Below are positions 16,455 through 24,598 of a stretch of DNA of 64,000 nucleotides, one piece after another. Numbering within the stretch: the stretch's first letter is position 1; the number at the start of each line of letters is the position of its first letter. Location: contig NZ_JACCPY010000009.1 in assembly GCF_013426975.1 (NCBI RefSeq), positions 1 through 64,000 of the forward strand, given 5' to 3'. Made by a program: the position numbers and the translations under genes. Source of the DNA: Sphaerotilus sulfidivorans (GTDB taxonomy: Bacteria > Pseudomonadota > Gammaproteobacteria > Burkholderiales > Burkholderiaceae_C). Below the pieces are notes generated by a model, which worked only from the letters and a program-made list of their open reading frames with translations, did no database searches and was not told the origin of the DNA.

Positions 16455-17528
16455 ATGCGCCTCCCCGACCTCACCTCCCGACTGCACGCCCTGGGCGCCG
16501 GACCGACCCATGTGCAGCGCGTGCTGCGCCACTGGGCGCAGGCCCACCCGCATGACCGGGGCGCCCATGCGCCCGAGCATTTCTATCCGAAGCCGCTGCT
16601 CGAAGCGCTGCCCGCGCTGCGCGAGGAGCTGGCCGGGCTGGCGCGGCTGCAGGCCAGCCATCCGGGCGAGGACGGCTCGGCGCGGCTGCTGGTGCGGCTG
16701 GGCGACGGGCAGATGGTCGAGAGCGTGCTGCTGCCGGCGGGGCCCAAGGGCGGCGGCGTGTGCGTGTCCACCCAGGTGGGCTGCGCGGTGGGCTGCCGCT
16801 TCTGCATGACCGGCCAGGGCGGCCTGGTGCGCCAGCTCGGCAGCGCCGAGATCGTCGCGCAGGTGGCGCTGGCGCGGCAGCAGCGCCCCGGCCTGAAGGG
16901 CGTGCGCCGCGTGGTCTTCATGGGCATGGGCGAGCCGGCGCACAACCTCGACGAGGTGATGGACGCCATCGAGCTGCTCGGCACCGCCGGCAACATCGGC
17001 CACAAGGAGCTGGTGTTCTCCACCGTCGGCGACCTGCGGGTGTTCGAGCGCCTGCCGCAGGGGCGCGTGAAGCCGGCGCTGGCGCTGTCGCTGCACACCA
17101 CGCGGCCCGCGCTGCGTGCCGAGCTGCTGCCGCGCGCACCGGCCCTGGCCCCGGCCGAGCTGGTGCGCCTGGCCGAGGACTACGCGCGCGCCACCCAGTA
17201 CCCGATCCAGTACCAGTGGACGCTGCTCGAGGGCGTCAACGACGGCGACGACGAGCTCGAAGGCATCGCCGAGCTGCTGGCGGGCAAGTACGCGATGATG
17301 AACCTGATCCCGTTCAACAGCGTCGAGGGCAGCGGCTTCCGCCGCCCGAGCTGGGAGCGCGCCGCCGAGATGGCGCGCTGGCTCAACCAGCGCGGCGTGC
17401 TCACCCGCCTGCGCCGCTCCGCCGGCCAGGACGTCGACGCCGGCTGCGGCCAGCTGCGCGCCCGCGCCGAGCGACCGGAGCGGCCCGCGCGCCGGGTGAT
17501 CGAGGTGCGGCCGGCCGTGGCCGGCTGA
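16455..17528 (+). CDS. RlmN/Cfr-family radical SAM RNA methyltransferase, divergent
   Basis: 357 residues. The radical SAM cluster motif is CxxxCxxC at C110, C114 and C117 (GCAVGCRFCMTG). VFMGMGEPAHNLDEV is the family GEP motif, and a late Cys near residue 337 (VDAGCGQL) matches the cysteine that forms the methyl-transfer intermediate in RlmN and Cfr. These enzymes methylate C2 or C8 of 23S rRNA A2503, and RlmN also modifies tRNA. The CMTG after the cluster and the short, different N-terminus set it apart from the housekeeping RlmN I would expect in this order, so it may be a paralogue with another RNA target. It stands alone between unrelated genes. Confidence 0.8.
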   Translation: MRLPDLTSRLHALGAGPTHVQRVLRHWAQAHPHDRGAHAPEHFYPKPLLEALPALREELAGLARLQASHPGEDGSARLLVRLGDGQMVESVLLPAGPKGGGVCVSTQVGCAVGCRFCMTGQGGLVRQLGSAEIVAQVALARQQRPGLKGVRRVVFMGMGEPAHNLDEVMDAIELLGTAGNIGHKELVFSTVGDLRVFERLPQGRVKPALALSLHTTRPALRAELLPRAPALAPAELVRLAEDYARATQYPIQYQWTLLEGVNDGDDELEGIAELLAGKYAMMNLIPFNSVEGSGFRRPSWERAAEMARWLNQRGVLTRLRRSAGQDVDAGCGQLRARAERPERPARRVIEVRPAVAG

Positions 17529-17557
17529 GGCCGGCCCTGCACGCCCACCTCCCAAGC

Positions 17558-18286
17558 TCAGCCCGCGCCCAGCGCCGCGCTCAGCCGCGCGGCCGTCTCG
17601 CGCAGCGCGCCGACCAGCTCGGGGCGCATGCGCGGCTCGGGCACCGTCAGCGTCAGCGCCCCCACCAGCACCGGCGCGGCGCCGGCCGCGCCTGAGCGCC
17701 ACACCGGCGCCGAGATGCCGGTGAGCCCGGCCACCCGGTCGCCGGTGCGCAGCAGATAGCCCTCCCGGCGGATCTGCTCGTGCAGCGCGCCGGGTTCGCC
17801 GGCAAAGGCCAGCAGCACCCGGCCGCCGGCGCCGCGCTCCAGCGGCAGCAGGTCGCCGGCGCGCACATGGTCGCGCAGCAGATGCGGCGAATCCACCCGC
17901 AGCAGGCACAGCCGCTGCGCGCCGGAGCGCACATGCAGCGCCACGCTCTCCTGGGTGGCGGCCACCAGCGCGCGCATCAGCGGCAGCGCCACCGCCTCCA
18001 GCGGAAAGGCCGCCGCGCGCACCTGCGCCAGCCGGTCGATCTCCGGCCCCGGCGACCAGCCGCCCGTCTCGTCGCGCACCAGCAGCCCGGCATGCGCCAG
18101 CGAGTTCAGCAGCCGCAGCGCGGTGCTCTTGTGCAGCCGGGTGCGCTCGGCCAGCTCGGTCACGCCCAGCGCGCGGTCGCCCGGCCGGAAGGCCGACAGC
18201 AGGCTGAGCGCGCGGTCGACCGCCGCGGTGCCGCCGGGTGCGGCGCCCTCGTCGGCCACCGACGGGTTCGTGGACTTGCGGGGCAT
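17558..18286 (-). CDS. IclR-family transcriptional regulator
   Basis: 242 residues. The N-terminal winged helix has LGVTELAERTRLHKSTALRLLNSL, and the C-terminal effector domain is of IclR type, with GRVLLAF and the end region GALTLTVP. It is transcribed divergently from the HMG-CoA lyase gene. A perfect palindrome, TGAAAC-GCAT-GTTTCA, lies in the 66-bp gap, so it probably binds there and controls the lyase/CoA-transferase pair and itself. The effector is likely an intermediate of that pathway. Confidence 0.9.
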   Translation of the reverse strand: MPRKSTNPSVADEGAAPGGTAAVDRALSLLSAFRPGDRALGVTELAERTRLHKSTALRLLNSLAHAGLLVRDETGGWSPGPEIDRLAQVRAAAFPLEAVALPLMRALVAATQESVALHVRSGAQRLCLLRVDSPHLLRDHVRAGDLLPLERGAGGRVLLAFAGEPGALHEQIRREGYLLRTGDRVAGLTGISAPVWRSGAAGAAPVLVGALTLTVPEPRMRPELVGALRETAARLSAALGAG

Positions 18287-18309
18287 CGGCTATGATCCTG
18301 ATCGTTCAT

Positions 18310-18325
18310 TGAAACGCATGTTTCA
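18310..18325. promoter_or_regulatory. Palindromic candidate IclR operator
   Basis: TGAAACGCATGTTTCA has perfect 6-base arms around GCAT. It lies between the divergent IclR and lyase genes, 23 bp after the regulator start and 27 bp before the lyase start. IclR-family proteins bind similar short palindromes. Confidence 0.65.
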
Positions 18326-18352
18326 TTCTACAGAACAACCGAAGGATTCCCG

Positions 18353-19333
18353 ATGCCCCTCCTGTCTCCCGCCGCTCCGGCGGTGCTGATCAGCGAGGTC
18401 GGCCCGCGCGACGGCCTGCAGAGCCTCGCCGCGGTGATGCCGACCGCCGCCAAGCTGGCCTGGATCGACGCGCTGCACGCCGCCGGGGTGCGCGAGATCG
18501 AGGTCGGCTCCTTCGTGCCGGCCTCGCGCCTGCCGCAGATGGCCGACGTGGCCGAGGTGGTGCGCCATGCGGTCACGCGCCCCGGCTGGACGGTGATGGC
18601 ACTGGTGCCCAATCTGCGCGGCGCCGAGGCGGCGCTGGCCGCCGGCGCCCACAAGCTGACGCTGCCGCTGTCGGCCAGCGAGGCGCACTCGCAGGCCAAT
18701 GTGCGCCGCAGCCGCGCGCAGATGCTCGAGGAGCTGCGCGCCATCGCCCGGCTGCGCGACCGCGTCGCGCCCGGCGTGGCGCTGGAGGTCGGCATGTCGA
18801 CCGCCTTCGGCTGCACGCTGCAGGGCCCGGTGGCCGAGGACGAGGTGGTGCGGCTGGCCGCCGCCGCGGTCGAGGCCGGCGCCGACGAGGTCGGCCTGTC
18901 CGACACCACCGGCATGGCCGACCCGGCGCAGGTGCGCCGGCGCTTCCGCCAGGTCCATGCGGCGATCGGCCGGCATCTGGGCGCCGCGCATCTGCACAAC
19001 ACTCGCGGGCTGGGCCTGGCCAATGTGCTGGCGGCACTGGATGCGGGCGTGCGCACCTTCGACAGCTCGCAGGGCGGGCTGGGCGGCTGCCCCTACGCAC
19101 CGGGCGCCTCGGGCAATGTGGTCACCGAGGACCTGGTCTTCATGCTCGAGGCCATGGGCCTGGACACCGGCATCGACCTGGAGCGGCTGATGGCCGCGCG
19201 CGAGGTGCTGCGCGCCGGTCTGCCGGGCGAGCCGCTGCACGGCATGACGCCCGAGGCCGGACTGCCCCCGGGCTTCGTCTACGCCGACGGCCGCCGGCCG
19301 GCCGGCGTCACCACCGCACCGGAGGCCGCATGA
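18353..19333 (+). CDS. mvaB: Hydroxymethylglutaryl-CoA lyase family enzyme
   Basis: 326 residues with a GAAGGA ribosome site. It is a TIM-barrel lyase: N-terminal EVGPRDGLQ (metal and substrate site), DTTGMADP in the middle, and the family signature GLGGCPYAPGASGNVVTED near the end with its catalytic Cys. It cleaves HMG-CoA to acetoacetate and acetyl-CoA in leucine breakdown. Relatives cleave citramalyl-CoA or longer 3-hydroxy-3-methyl acyl-CoAs. The 4-bp overlap with a CaiB/BaiF CoA-transferase suggests that the substrate is first activated to its CoA ester by that enzyme, so the true substrate may not be HMG-CoA. Confidence 0.85.
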   Translation: MPLLSPAAPAVLISEVGPRDGLQSLAAVMPTAAKLAWIDALHAAGVREIEVGSFVPASRLPQMADVAEVVRHAVTRPGWTVMALVPNLRGAEAALAAGAHKLTLPLSASEAHSQANVRRSRAQMLEELRAIARLRDRVAPGVALEVGMSTAFGCTLQGPVAEDEVVRLAAAAVEAGADEVGLSDTTGMADPAQVRRRFRQVHAAIGRHLGAAHLHNTRGLGLANVLAALDAGVRTFDSSQGGLGGCPYAPGASGNVVTEDLVFMLEAMGLDTGIDLERLMAAREVLRAGLPGEPLHGMTPEAGLPPGFVYADGRRPAGVTTAPEAA

Positions 19334-20580
19334 GCGCGGCCCCGACCCCGGGCCACGACGACGCGCTGCCGCTGGCCGGCGTGCGGGTCATCGAGTTCAC
19401 CCACATGGTGATGGGCCCGAGCTGCGGCATGGTGCTGGCCGACCTGGGCGCCGAGGTGATCAAGGTCGAGCCGCTGGCCGGCGACAACACCCGCCGGCTG
19501 CTGGGCTCGGGCGCGGGCTTCTTCGGCATGTTCAACCGCAACAAAAAGAGCATCGCGCTCGACATGAAGAGCGCGCGCGGCCGCGAGATCGTGCTGCGGC
19601 TGGCCGCCGGCGCCGATGTCTTCAGCGAGAACTTCAAGAGCGGCACGATGGAGCGGCTCGGCCTGGGCTTCGAGGTGCTGGAGCGGCTCAATCCGCGGCT
19701 GATCCATGTCTCGCACAAGGGATTCCTGCCCGGCCCCTACGAGCACCGCACCGCGCTGGACGAGGTGGTGCAGATGATGGGCGGCCTGGCCTACATGACC
19801 GGCCCGCCGGGGCGGCCGCTGCGCGCGGGCAGCTCGGTCAACGACATCATGGGCGGGCTGTTCGGCGCCATCGGCGTGCTGGCGGCGCTGGCCCAGCGCG
19901 AGCGCACCGGCCGCGGCCGCCAGGTGCAGAGCGCGCTGTTCGAGAACAACGTGCTGCTGATGGCGCAGCACATGATGCAGTTCGCGGTGACCGGCCGCCC
20001 GGCCGCGCCGATGCCCGCGCGCATCAGCGCCTGGGGGCTGTACGACGTGTTCGAGGTCGCCGGGGGCGAGCAGATCTTCCTGGCCGCGGTCAGCGACACC
20101 CAGTGGACGCTGCTGTGCGAGGCCTTCGGCTGGAGCGACCTGAAGGACGACGCCCGCCTGGCTGGCAACAACGACCGGGTGCGCGCGCGCGAGTGGCTGC
20201 TGCCGCTGCTGCGCGAGCGCTTCGGCGGCTTCGACGCGGCCGAGCTGTCGGCGCGCTTCGAGCGCATCGGCCTGCCCTACGCGCCGATCGTGCGCCCGCA
20301 CGAGCTCTTCGACGATCCGCACCTGGCGGCCACCGGCGGCCTGGCGCCGGTCACGCTGCCGGCCGATGCCAGCGGCGCCGGCCAGCCGGTCGAGACGCGC
20401 CTGCCGCTGCTGCCGCTTGCGCTCGACGGCCAGCGCCTGCCGCTGCGCCACGCGCCGCCCTCGATCGGCGAGCACGGGCCGGCGCTGCTGCGCGAGCTGG
20501 GCTACGGCGAGGACGAGATCGCGCGGCTGCGCGCCGACGATGTCATTGGCGGGCCCGAGCGCCTCGGCCCGCTCAGCTGA
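19330..20580 (+). CDS. CaiB/BaiF family CoA-transferase (class III)
   Basis: 416 residues with the class III CoA-transferase fold. Landmarks are GVRVIEFTHMVMGPSCGMVLADLGAEVIKVE at the start (only part needed to recognise it), RNKKSIALDMKSARGREI, and an Asp in the middle region (NDIMGGLFGA) near the expected catalytic position. It moves CoA between carboxylic acids. The start overlaps the lyase stop by 4 bp, so the two are co-translated. Its stop overlaps the convergent DUF3237 gene by 8 bp. Confidence 0.88.
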   Translation: MSAAPTPGHDDALPLAGVRVIEFTHMVMGPSCGMVLADLGAEVIKVEPLAGDNTRRLLGSGAGFFGMFNRNKKSIALDMKSARGREIVLRLAAGADVFSENFKSGTMERLGLGFEVLERLNPRLIHVSHKGFLPGPYEHRTALDEVVQMMGGLAYMTGPPGRPLRAGSSVNDIMGGLFGAIGVLAALAQRERTGRGRQVQSALFENNVLLMAQHMMQFAVTGRPAAPMPARISAWGLYDVFEVAGGEQIFLAAVSDTQWTLLCEAFGWSDLKDDARLAGNNDRVRAREWLLPLLRERFGGFDAAELSARFERIGLPYAPIVRPHELFDDPHLAATGGLAPVTLPADASGAGQPVETRLPLLPLALDGQRLPLRHAPPSIGEHGPALLRELGYGEDEIARLRADDVIGGPERLGPLS

Positions 20581-21052
20581 TGCGGTAGAGGTCCAGCAGC
20601 ACCTGGCGGGCGCGGCGCTCGCCGGTGGCCAGCGCCATCACCCGGTTCAGATGCGCCCAGGCGGGCGCGCCGGTGGTGAAGCGCACCAGCGTGCGGAAGA
20701 AATAGTCCTGGCGCGGCACCGCCTCGCCGGCGGCCAGCCGGGCCATGACCTCGGCGGGGCCGTGGCGCAGGCCCTCGCTGCGGACCTCGATCAGCGCGCC
20801 GTCGTCGGCGCGGATCACGTAGTGCGCGGCGATCTCGAGCACGCCGTCGCTGCGCATCCATTGCCAGTCGATGCCGCCCTCGACCAGCGTGCCCGACAGC
20901 TCCGGCCCGCTGACCTCGCCGGCGCCCAGCGGAACAAAACGCCGCTCGCCGGCCGGCGCGGCACCGAGGCTGGCCAGGGCGCCCACCTCGCAGCGCAGAT
21001 GCGCCATCGGGGTCAGGCCGGGTGGGCAGGCAAAGGGGGCGGGTGTCATCAT
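20573..21052 (-). CDS. DUF3237 (UPF0311) family protein
   Basis: 159 residues. The start ATG at 21052 follows GGAG and is immediately after another ATG reading. Features of the family are RRFVPLGAGEVSGPELSG, DWQWMRSDGVLEIAAHYVI and YFFRTLVRFTTGAPAWAHLN. Families with this domain are small beta-barrel proteins found beside catabolic genes; no reaction is established. It is convergent with the CoA-transferase and divergent from the LuxR-type regulator. Confidence 0.85.
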   Translation of the reverse strand: MMTPAPFACPPGLTPMAHLRCEVGALASLGAAPAGERRFVPLGAGEVSGPELSGTLVEGGIDWQWMRSDGVLEIAAHYVIRADDGALIEVRSEGLRHGPAEVMARLAAGEAVPRQDYFFRTLVRFTTGAPAWAHLNRVMALATGERRARQVLLDLYRIS

Positions 21053-21129
21053 CGGGCTCCGGTCCGGGCGGGGATCCGATCATCGGTCGCCCGGCCCCGG
21101 CCTTGTGTCCACCCTGAGGATGACAGCGC

Positions 21130-21915
21130 TTGACCGATCTCTCCGCCCCGCATGTGCAGACCGCCCTGACCGGCCTGATCGACGCGATCGGCCGCGAGGA
21201 CTTCGCCGCCCGCGCGCTGGCCGCCCTGAACGAGACGGTGCGGGCGGCCTCCTGGTCGGTCTACCGGCTGCATCCGCAGGACTTGCCGCCCGAACTGCAC
21301 CTGTCGGCCAGCCGGGGCGTGGAGGACGCGACGCAGGACTGCTTTCGCGCCTACCGGGACGCCGGCCTGTACCGGCAGGACCGCAGCTTCGCGCGGCTGC
21401 GTCCCGGCGGATCGCCCACAGGGCCGCAGGTGCTGCGCATGCACGGCGACGAGGCCCCGAGCCCGGCGCACCGCGAACTGATCTACCGCCGCCACCGGGT
21501 GGTCGAGCGGCTGTCGGTGGCCAGCGTCGAGCCCGACGGCTCGCTGCTGGCGATCAATCTCTACCACCATGAGCACCAGGGCCGCTTCACGCCGACCGAG
21601 CAGGACACGCTGGCCATGCTGGCGCCGCTGGTGCGCTCCAGCGTGCAGCGCCATCTCGCGCTGGCGCGCCGCCCCCATGCACCGGCATCGGCCGCCGATC
21701 CGCGCCAGCGGCTGCTGCAGGCCTGCGCGGCCCTGACCCCGCGCGAACTCGATGTCTGCGAGCGGCTGCTGCGCGGCTGGAGCCACGACGGCATCGCCGC
21801 CGACCTGGGGCTCACGCTGTCGACCGTCAAGACCTACCGGGCGCGCGCCTTCGAGCGGCTGGGGCTGCATTTCCGCAGCGAGCTGTTCGCCCGCTTCGGT
21901 CACTCGCCGCACTGA
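21130..21915 (+). CDS. LuxR-family transcriptional regulator, TTG start
   Basis: 261 residues beginning at TTG (21130), with GAGGA 8-9 bases upstream; an in-frame GTG at 21154 is an alternative. The N-terminal 180 residues resemble a GAF/PAS-like sensor with no recognisable ligand motif. The C-terminal helix-turn-helix is clear: LTPRELDVCERLLRGWSHDGIA, LGLTLSTVKTYRARAFERLG. There is no phosphoacceptor receiver domain. It is followed by the Bug receptor gene after about 106 bp and may regulate it. Confidence 0.85.
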   Translation: MTDLSAPHVQTALTGLIDAIGREDFAARALAALNETVRAASWSVYRLHPQDLPPELHLSASRGVEDATQDCFRAYRDAGLYRQDRSFARLRPGGSPTGPQVLRMHGDEAPSPAHRELIYRRHRVVERLSVASVEPDGSLLAINLYHHEHQGRFTPTEQDTLAMLAPLVRSSVQRHLALARRPHAPASAADPRQRLLQACAALTPRELDVCERLLRGWSHDGIAADLGLTLSTVKTYRARAFERLGLHFRSELFARFGHSPH

Positions 21916-21938
21916 ACCCGCACCGGCCGCTGCGGGTT
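21915..21938 (+). terminator. Hairpin after the LuxR-type gene
   Basis: AACCCGCA and TGCGGGTT are perfect 8-base arms around an 8-base loop, overlapping the last base of the stop codon. No U-run follows, so it may be a weak terminator. Confidence 0.5.
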
Positions 21939-22021
21939 GACCCTGTCGACCTCCCGGACGACAGGAGGACGGCGGCACGGCGCACAGACTCCGGTCCTGT
22001 CCAGACCGAGGAGACCCGCGC

Positions 22022-23005
22022 ATGACCGCTCTCGCCCGCCGCCGCCTGCTGGCGGCCGCAGCCCTGACCCCGCTCGCCGCCTGGGGGCCGATCGCTTCGG
22101 CCCAGGGTCTGCCGGACCGGCCGATCCGGCTGATCGTCGGCTTTCCGCCCGGCACCGGCCCGGACATGGTCGCGCGCCTGCTGGCGCAGCGTCTGGCCGA
22201 GCAGCTGCGTCAGCAGGTGATCGTCGACAACCGCGCCGGCGCCGGCGGCCAGATCGCCGCCCAGGCCGTCGCGCGGGCAGCGCCCGACGGCACGACGCTG
22301 CTGCTGGGCGAGGTCGGCTCGATCGCGATCGCGCCGGCCGCCTTCGAGAAGCTGCCCTATGCGCCGGCCCGCGAGCTGGCGGGCATCAGCGAGGCGGTGC
22401 GCTCGGACTTCCTGTTCGTGGTGCCGGCCAGCTCGCCGCACGCCACGATGGCCGCCTTCGTCAAGGCTGCACGCTCGCGGGGCGACCGCACCAACCTGGC
22501 GACCTTCGGCGCCGGCACGCCGGGCCATTTCGCCGCCGACATGCTCGGCGAGGCCGCCGGCTTCACGGTCGAGCCGGTCCACTACCGGGCCACCGGCGAC
22601 GCGGTGACCGCGGTCATCGCCGGGGATGTGGCCGGTGCCTTCGTGTCGACCGCGCTGGGCCTGGCGCAGATCCGCGGCGGCCGCATGCGCGCGCTGGCCA
22701 CCACCGCGCCCGCGCGCCTGGCCGCGCTGCCGGAGGTGCCGACCTTCGCTGAAGCCGGCTGGCCGGCGCTGGATGTCTCGGCCTGGTTCATGCTGATGGC
22801 GCCCGCCGGCACGCCGGCCGCGCTGCTCGACCTGCTGCAGCGCCAGACGGTCGGCGCGCTCCAGCATCCGGAGACCCGCACGAAGCTGGGCGAGGCGGGC
22901 TTCTCGATCACCGGCAGCTCGCGGCCCGAAGCCGAGCGGCTGCTGGTGGCCGAGGCGCGCCGCTGGGCAGGCGTGGTGCGCAGCAGCGGCTTCAAGGGCG
23001 ACTGA
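22022..23005 (+). CDS. Bug/TctC-type tripartite tricarboxylate receptor
   Basis: 327 residues. The signal peptide starts MTALARRRLLAAAALTPLAAW and is probably cleaved after AQG. Family features are PDRPIRLIVGFPPGTGPD, VDNRAGAGGQIAAQAVARAAPDG and the C-terminal GTPAALLDLLQRQT. These periplasmic proteins capture carboxylates, often with no membrane subunits nearby. None are present here, so it is an orphan receptor. GAGGAG lies 8 bases before the ATG. Its stop abuts the stop of the convergent ligase gene. The substrate may match the lyase/CoA-transferase pathway. Confidence 0.9.
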   Translation: MTALARRRLLAAAALTPLAAWGPIASAQGLPDRPIRLIVGFPPGTGPDMVARLLAQRLAEQLRQQVIVDNRAGAGGQIAAQAVARAAPDGTTLLLGEVGSIAIAPAAFEKLPYAPARELAGISEAVRSDFLFVVPASSPHATMAAFVKAARSRGDRTNLATFGAGTPGHFAADMLGEAAGFTVEPVHYRATGDAVTAVIAGDVAGAFVSTALGLAQIRGGRMRALATTAPARLAALPEVPTFAEAGWPALDVSAWFMLMAPAGTPAALLDLLQRQTVGALQHPETRTKLGEAGFSITGSSRPEAERLLVAEARRWAGVVRSSGFKGD

Positions 23006-24439
23006 TCAGTCCGCCATCACGATGACCTGGCGCAGCTTGCCGCTGGCCGGGTCGACACTGGGCGGCGCGGCATCGACGCTGAGCTTGATCTCGGGCAGGC
23101 CCTGGCGGCGCAGATAGTCGCGCAGCACCGCCAGCGCCCGCTCGCGCAGGCGCGCCGGATCGCTGCTCAGGCTGTCGTCGAGCCGCAGCGACAGCGCATC
23201 GGCCGAGGTCTGCAGCAGCTGGAAGCGGTGCAGGTCGGCCCCCTCCTCCAGCACGGTGGTCACCGCCAGCGGCGACAGCCGCACCTCGGCCGAGCGCGCG
23301 TCGCGCAGCCGCAGCGTGTCGTCGCCGCGGCCCTCGATGGTGAAGGACGGCCGGTGGTTGCCGCAGGGGCAGTCGTCCGGATGCATCGTGACGCTGTCGC
23401 CCAGGCGGTAGCGGATCAGCGGCTGCACCCGGTTGGCCAGATTGGTCAGCAGCACCGCCTTCGACGGCGTGCCGGGTTCAACCGGCCGGTCATCGGCGTC
23501 GACCGGCTCCATCACGACCCAGTCGTCGTTCAGGTGCATGCGACCGTGCGGGCATTCGAAGGCGATGCTCAGGCACTCGGAGGCGCCGTAGTCGTTGATG
23601 ACCGGCGCGCCGAAGACCGACTCGATCCAGTCGCGGGTGCTCGCCGGCAGGCCCTCGCCGCCAGCCCACAGCGCCAGGGGCGTGAGCCGCAGCCGCCCGG
23701 CCTGCTGCTGGCGCGCCAGCTCGGCCAGCATGCTGGGATAGCTGGCCAGGAAGGCGGGCCGCCATTCCTGCAGGCCGGCGCAGATCTCCTCGATCGGCTG
23801 CGTCACCGAGAAGGCGCGCGAGGCGCTGCCGGAGACCGGATTGAAGCGGCACTGCCGGCGCCAGAACGAGACGCTGGCGTAATGGCCGTCGAGCGCGGCC
23901 ACCAGCGCGCTGCGCGGCTGCAGCCCCCACGGACCGAAGGCGCCGCTGGCGGCCATCGGCCACCAGCGCTGGGTCGCGAAGCGGCGATCCATGCGGCTCT
24001 CGAGCAGCGAGGTGTAGACCGCCAGCGCGCCGCTGTCCTGGATGAAGATGCCCGGCTCGCCGCTGGTGCCGGAGCTGGTCCAGATCGCGTAGCGACGCAG
24101 GAAGTCCTCGCCGATGCGCGAGCGGTCGGCCAGGAAGTCCTCGACCCCGGCGCGGGTGATCGCCGGATCGGTGACCCACTGGTCGAAGTTCGCCATCAGC
24201 GTGGTCTTGTCGACCGGCGGCAGATCCTGCCAGGCCGGCATCAGCGCGCCGGGATGGCGGCCGTGATGGCGCCGGTAGAACTGGCTGTGCGCACGGGCAT
24301 GCTCGAGCAGGTCGCGCTGGCGCCGGCGCACCAGATCGGCGGAGGCGGCCGGTGCCCGGTTCGCCATGCCCAGCCAGCCGGCCGGGGACCAGGACTGCAT
24401 CCAGTCCACCCAGGGTTCGTCATGCACGAGTGCTGCCAT
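23006..24439 (-). CDS. Phenylacetate-CoA ligase (PaaK)-like adenylate-forming enzyme
   Basis: 477 residues with a strong AAGGAG site. It has the adenylate-binding loop IWTSSGTSGEPGIFIQ (residues about 120-135), NDYGASECLSIAFECPHG, and a Cys pair CPCGN that probably binds zinc, as in PaaK relatives. It activates a carboxylic acid as an acyl-adenylate or CoA ester. Other phenylacetate genes are absent, so phenylacetate is not assured. It lies 160 bp downstream of the giant RTX gene on the same strand, with no visible metabolic partner. Confidence 0.75.
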   Translation of the reverse strand: MAALVHDEPWVDWMQSWSPAGWLGMANRAPAASADLVRRRQRDLLEHARAHSQFYRRHHGRHPGALMPAWQDLPPVDKTTLMANFDQWVTDPAITRAGVEDFLADRSRIGEDFLRRYAIWTSSGTSGEPGIFIQDSGALAVYTSLLESRMDRRFATQRWWPMAASGAFGPWGLQPRSALVAALDGHYASVSFWRRQCRFNPVSGSASRAFSVTQPIEEICAGLQEWRPAFLASYPSMLAELARQQQAGRLRLTPLALWAGGEGLPASTRDWIESVFGAPVINDYGASECLSIAFECPHGRMHLNDDWVVMEPVDADDRPVEPGTPSKAVLLTNLANRVQPLIRYRLGDSVTMHPDDCPCGNHRPSFTIEGRGDDTLRLRDARSAEVRLSPLAVTTVLEEGADLHRFQLLQTSADALSLRLDDSLSSDPARLRERALAVLRDYLRRQGLPEIKLSVDAAPPSVDPASGKLRQVIVMAD

Positions 24440-24598
24440 GTGCTTGTCTCCTTCTCTCCCGAGGGGGTTTGCGGCCAGCGCGCGAAGAGCGGTCAGATGC
24501 CGCCTGCGGCCGGTCCTTGCGTCCGTTTGTCACGGACATCTTGGACCGCCCGGCGAACATCTGCCTGACATGCATCACTCAGGACATGGTTTTTACAT

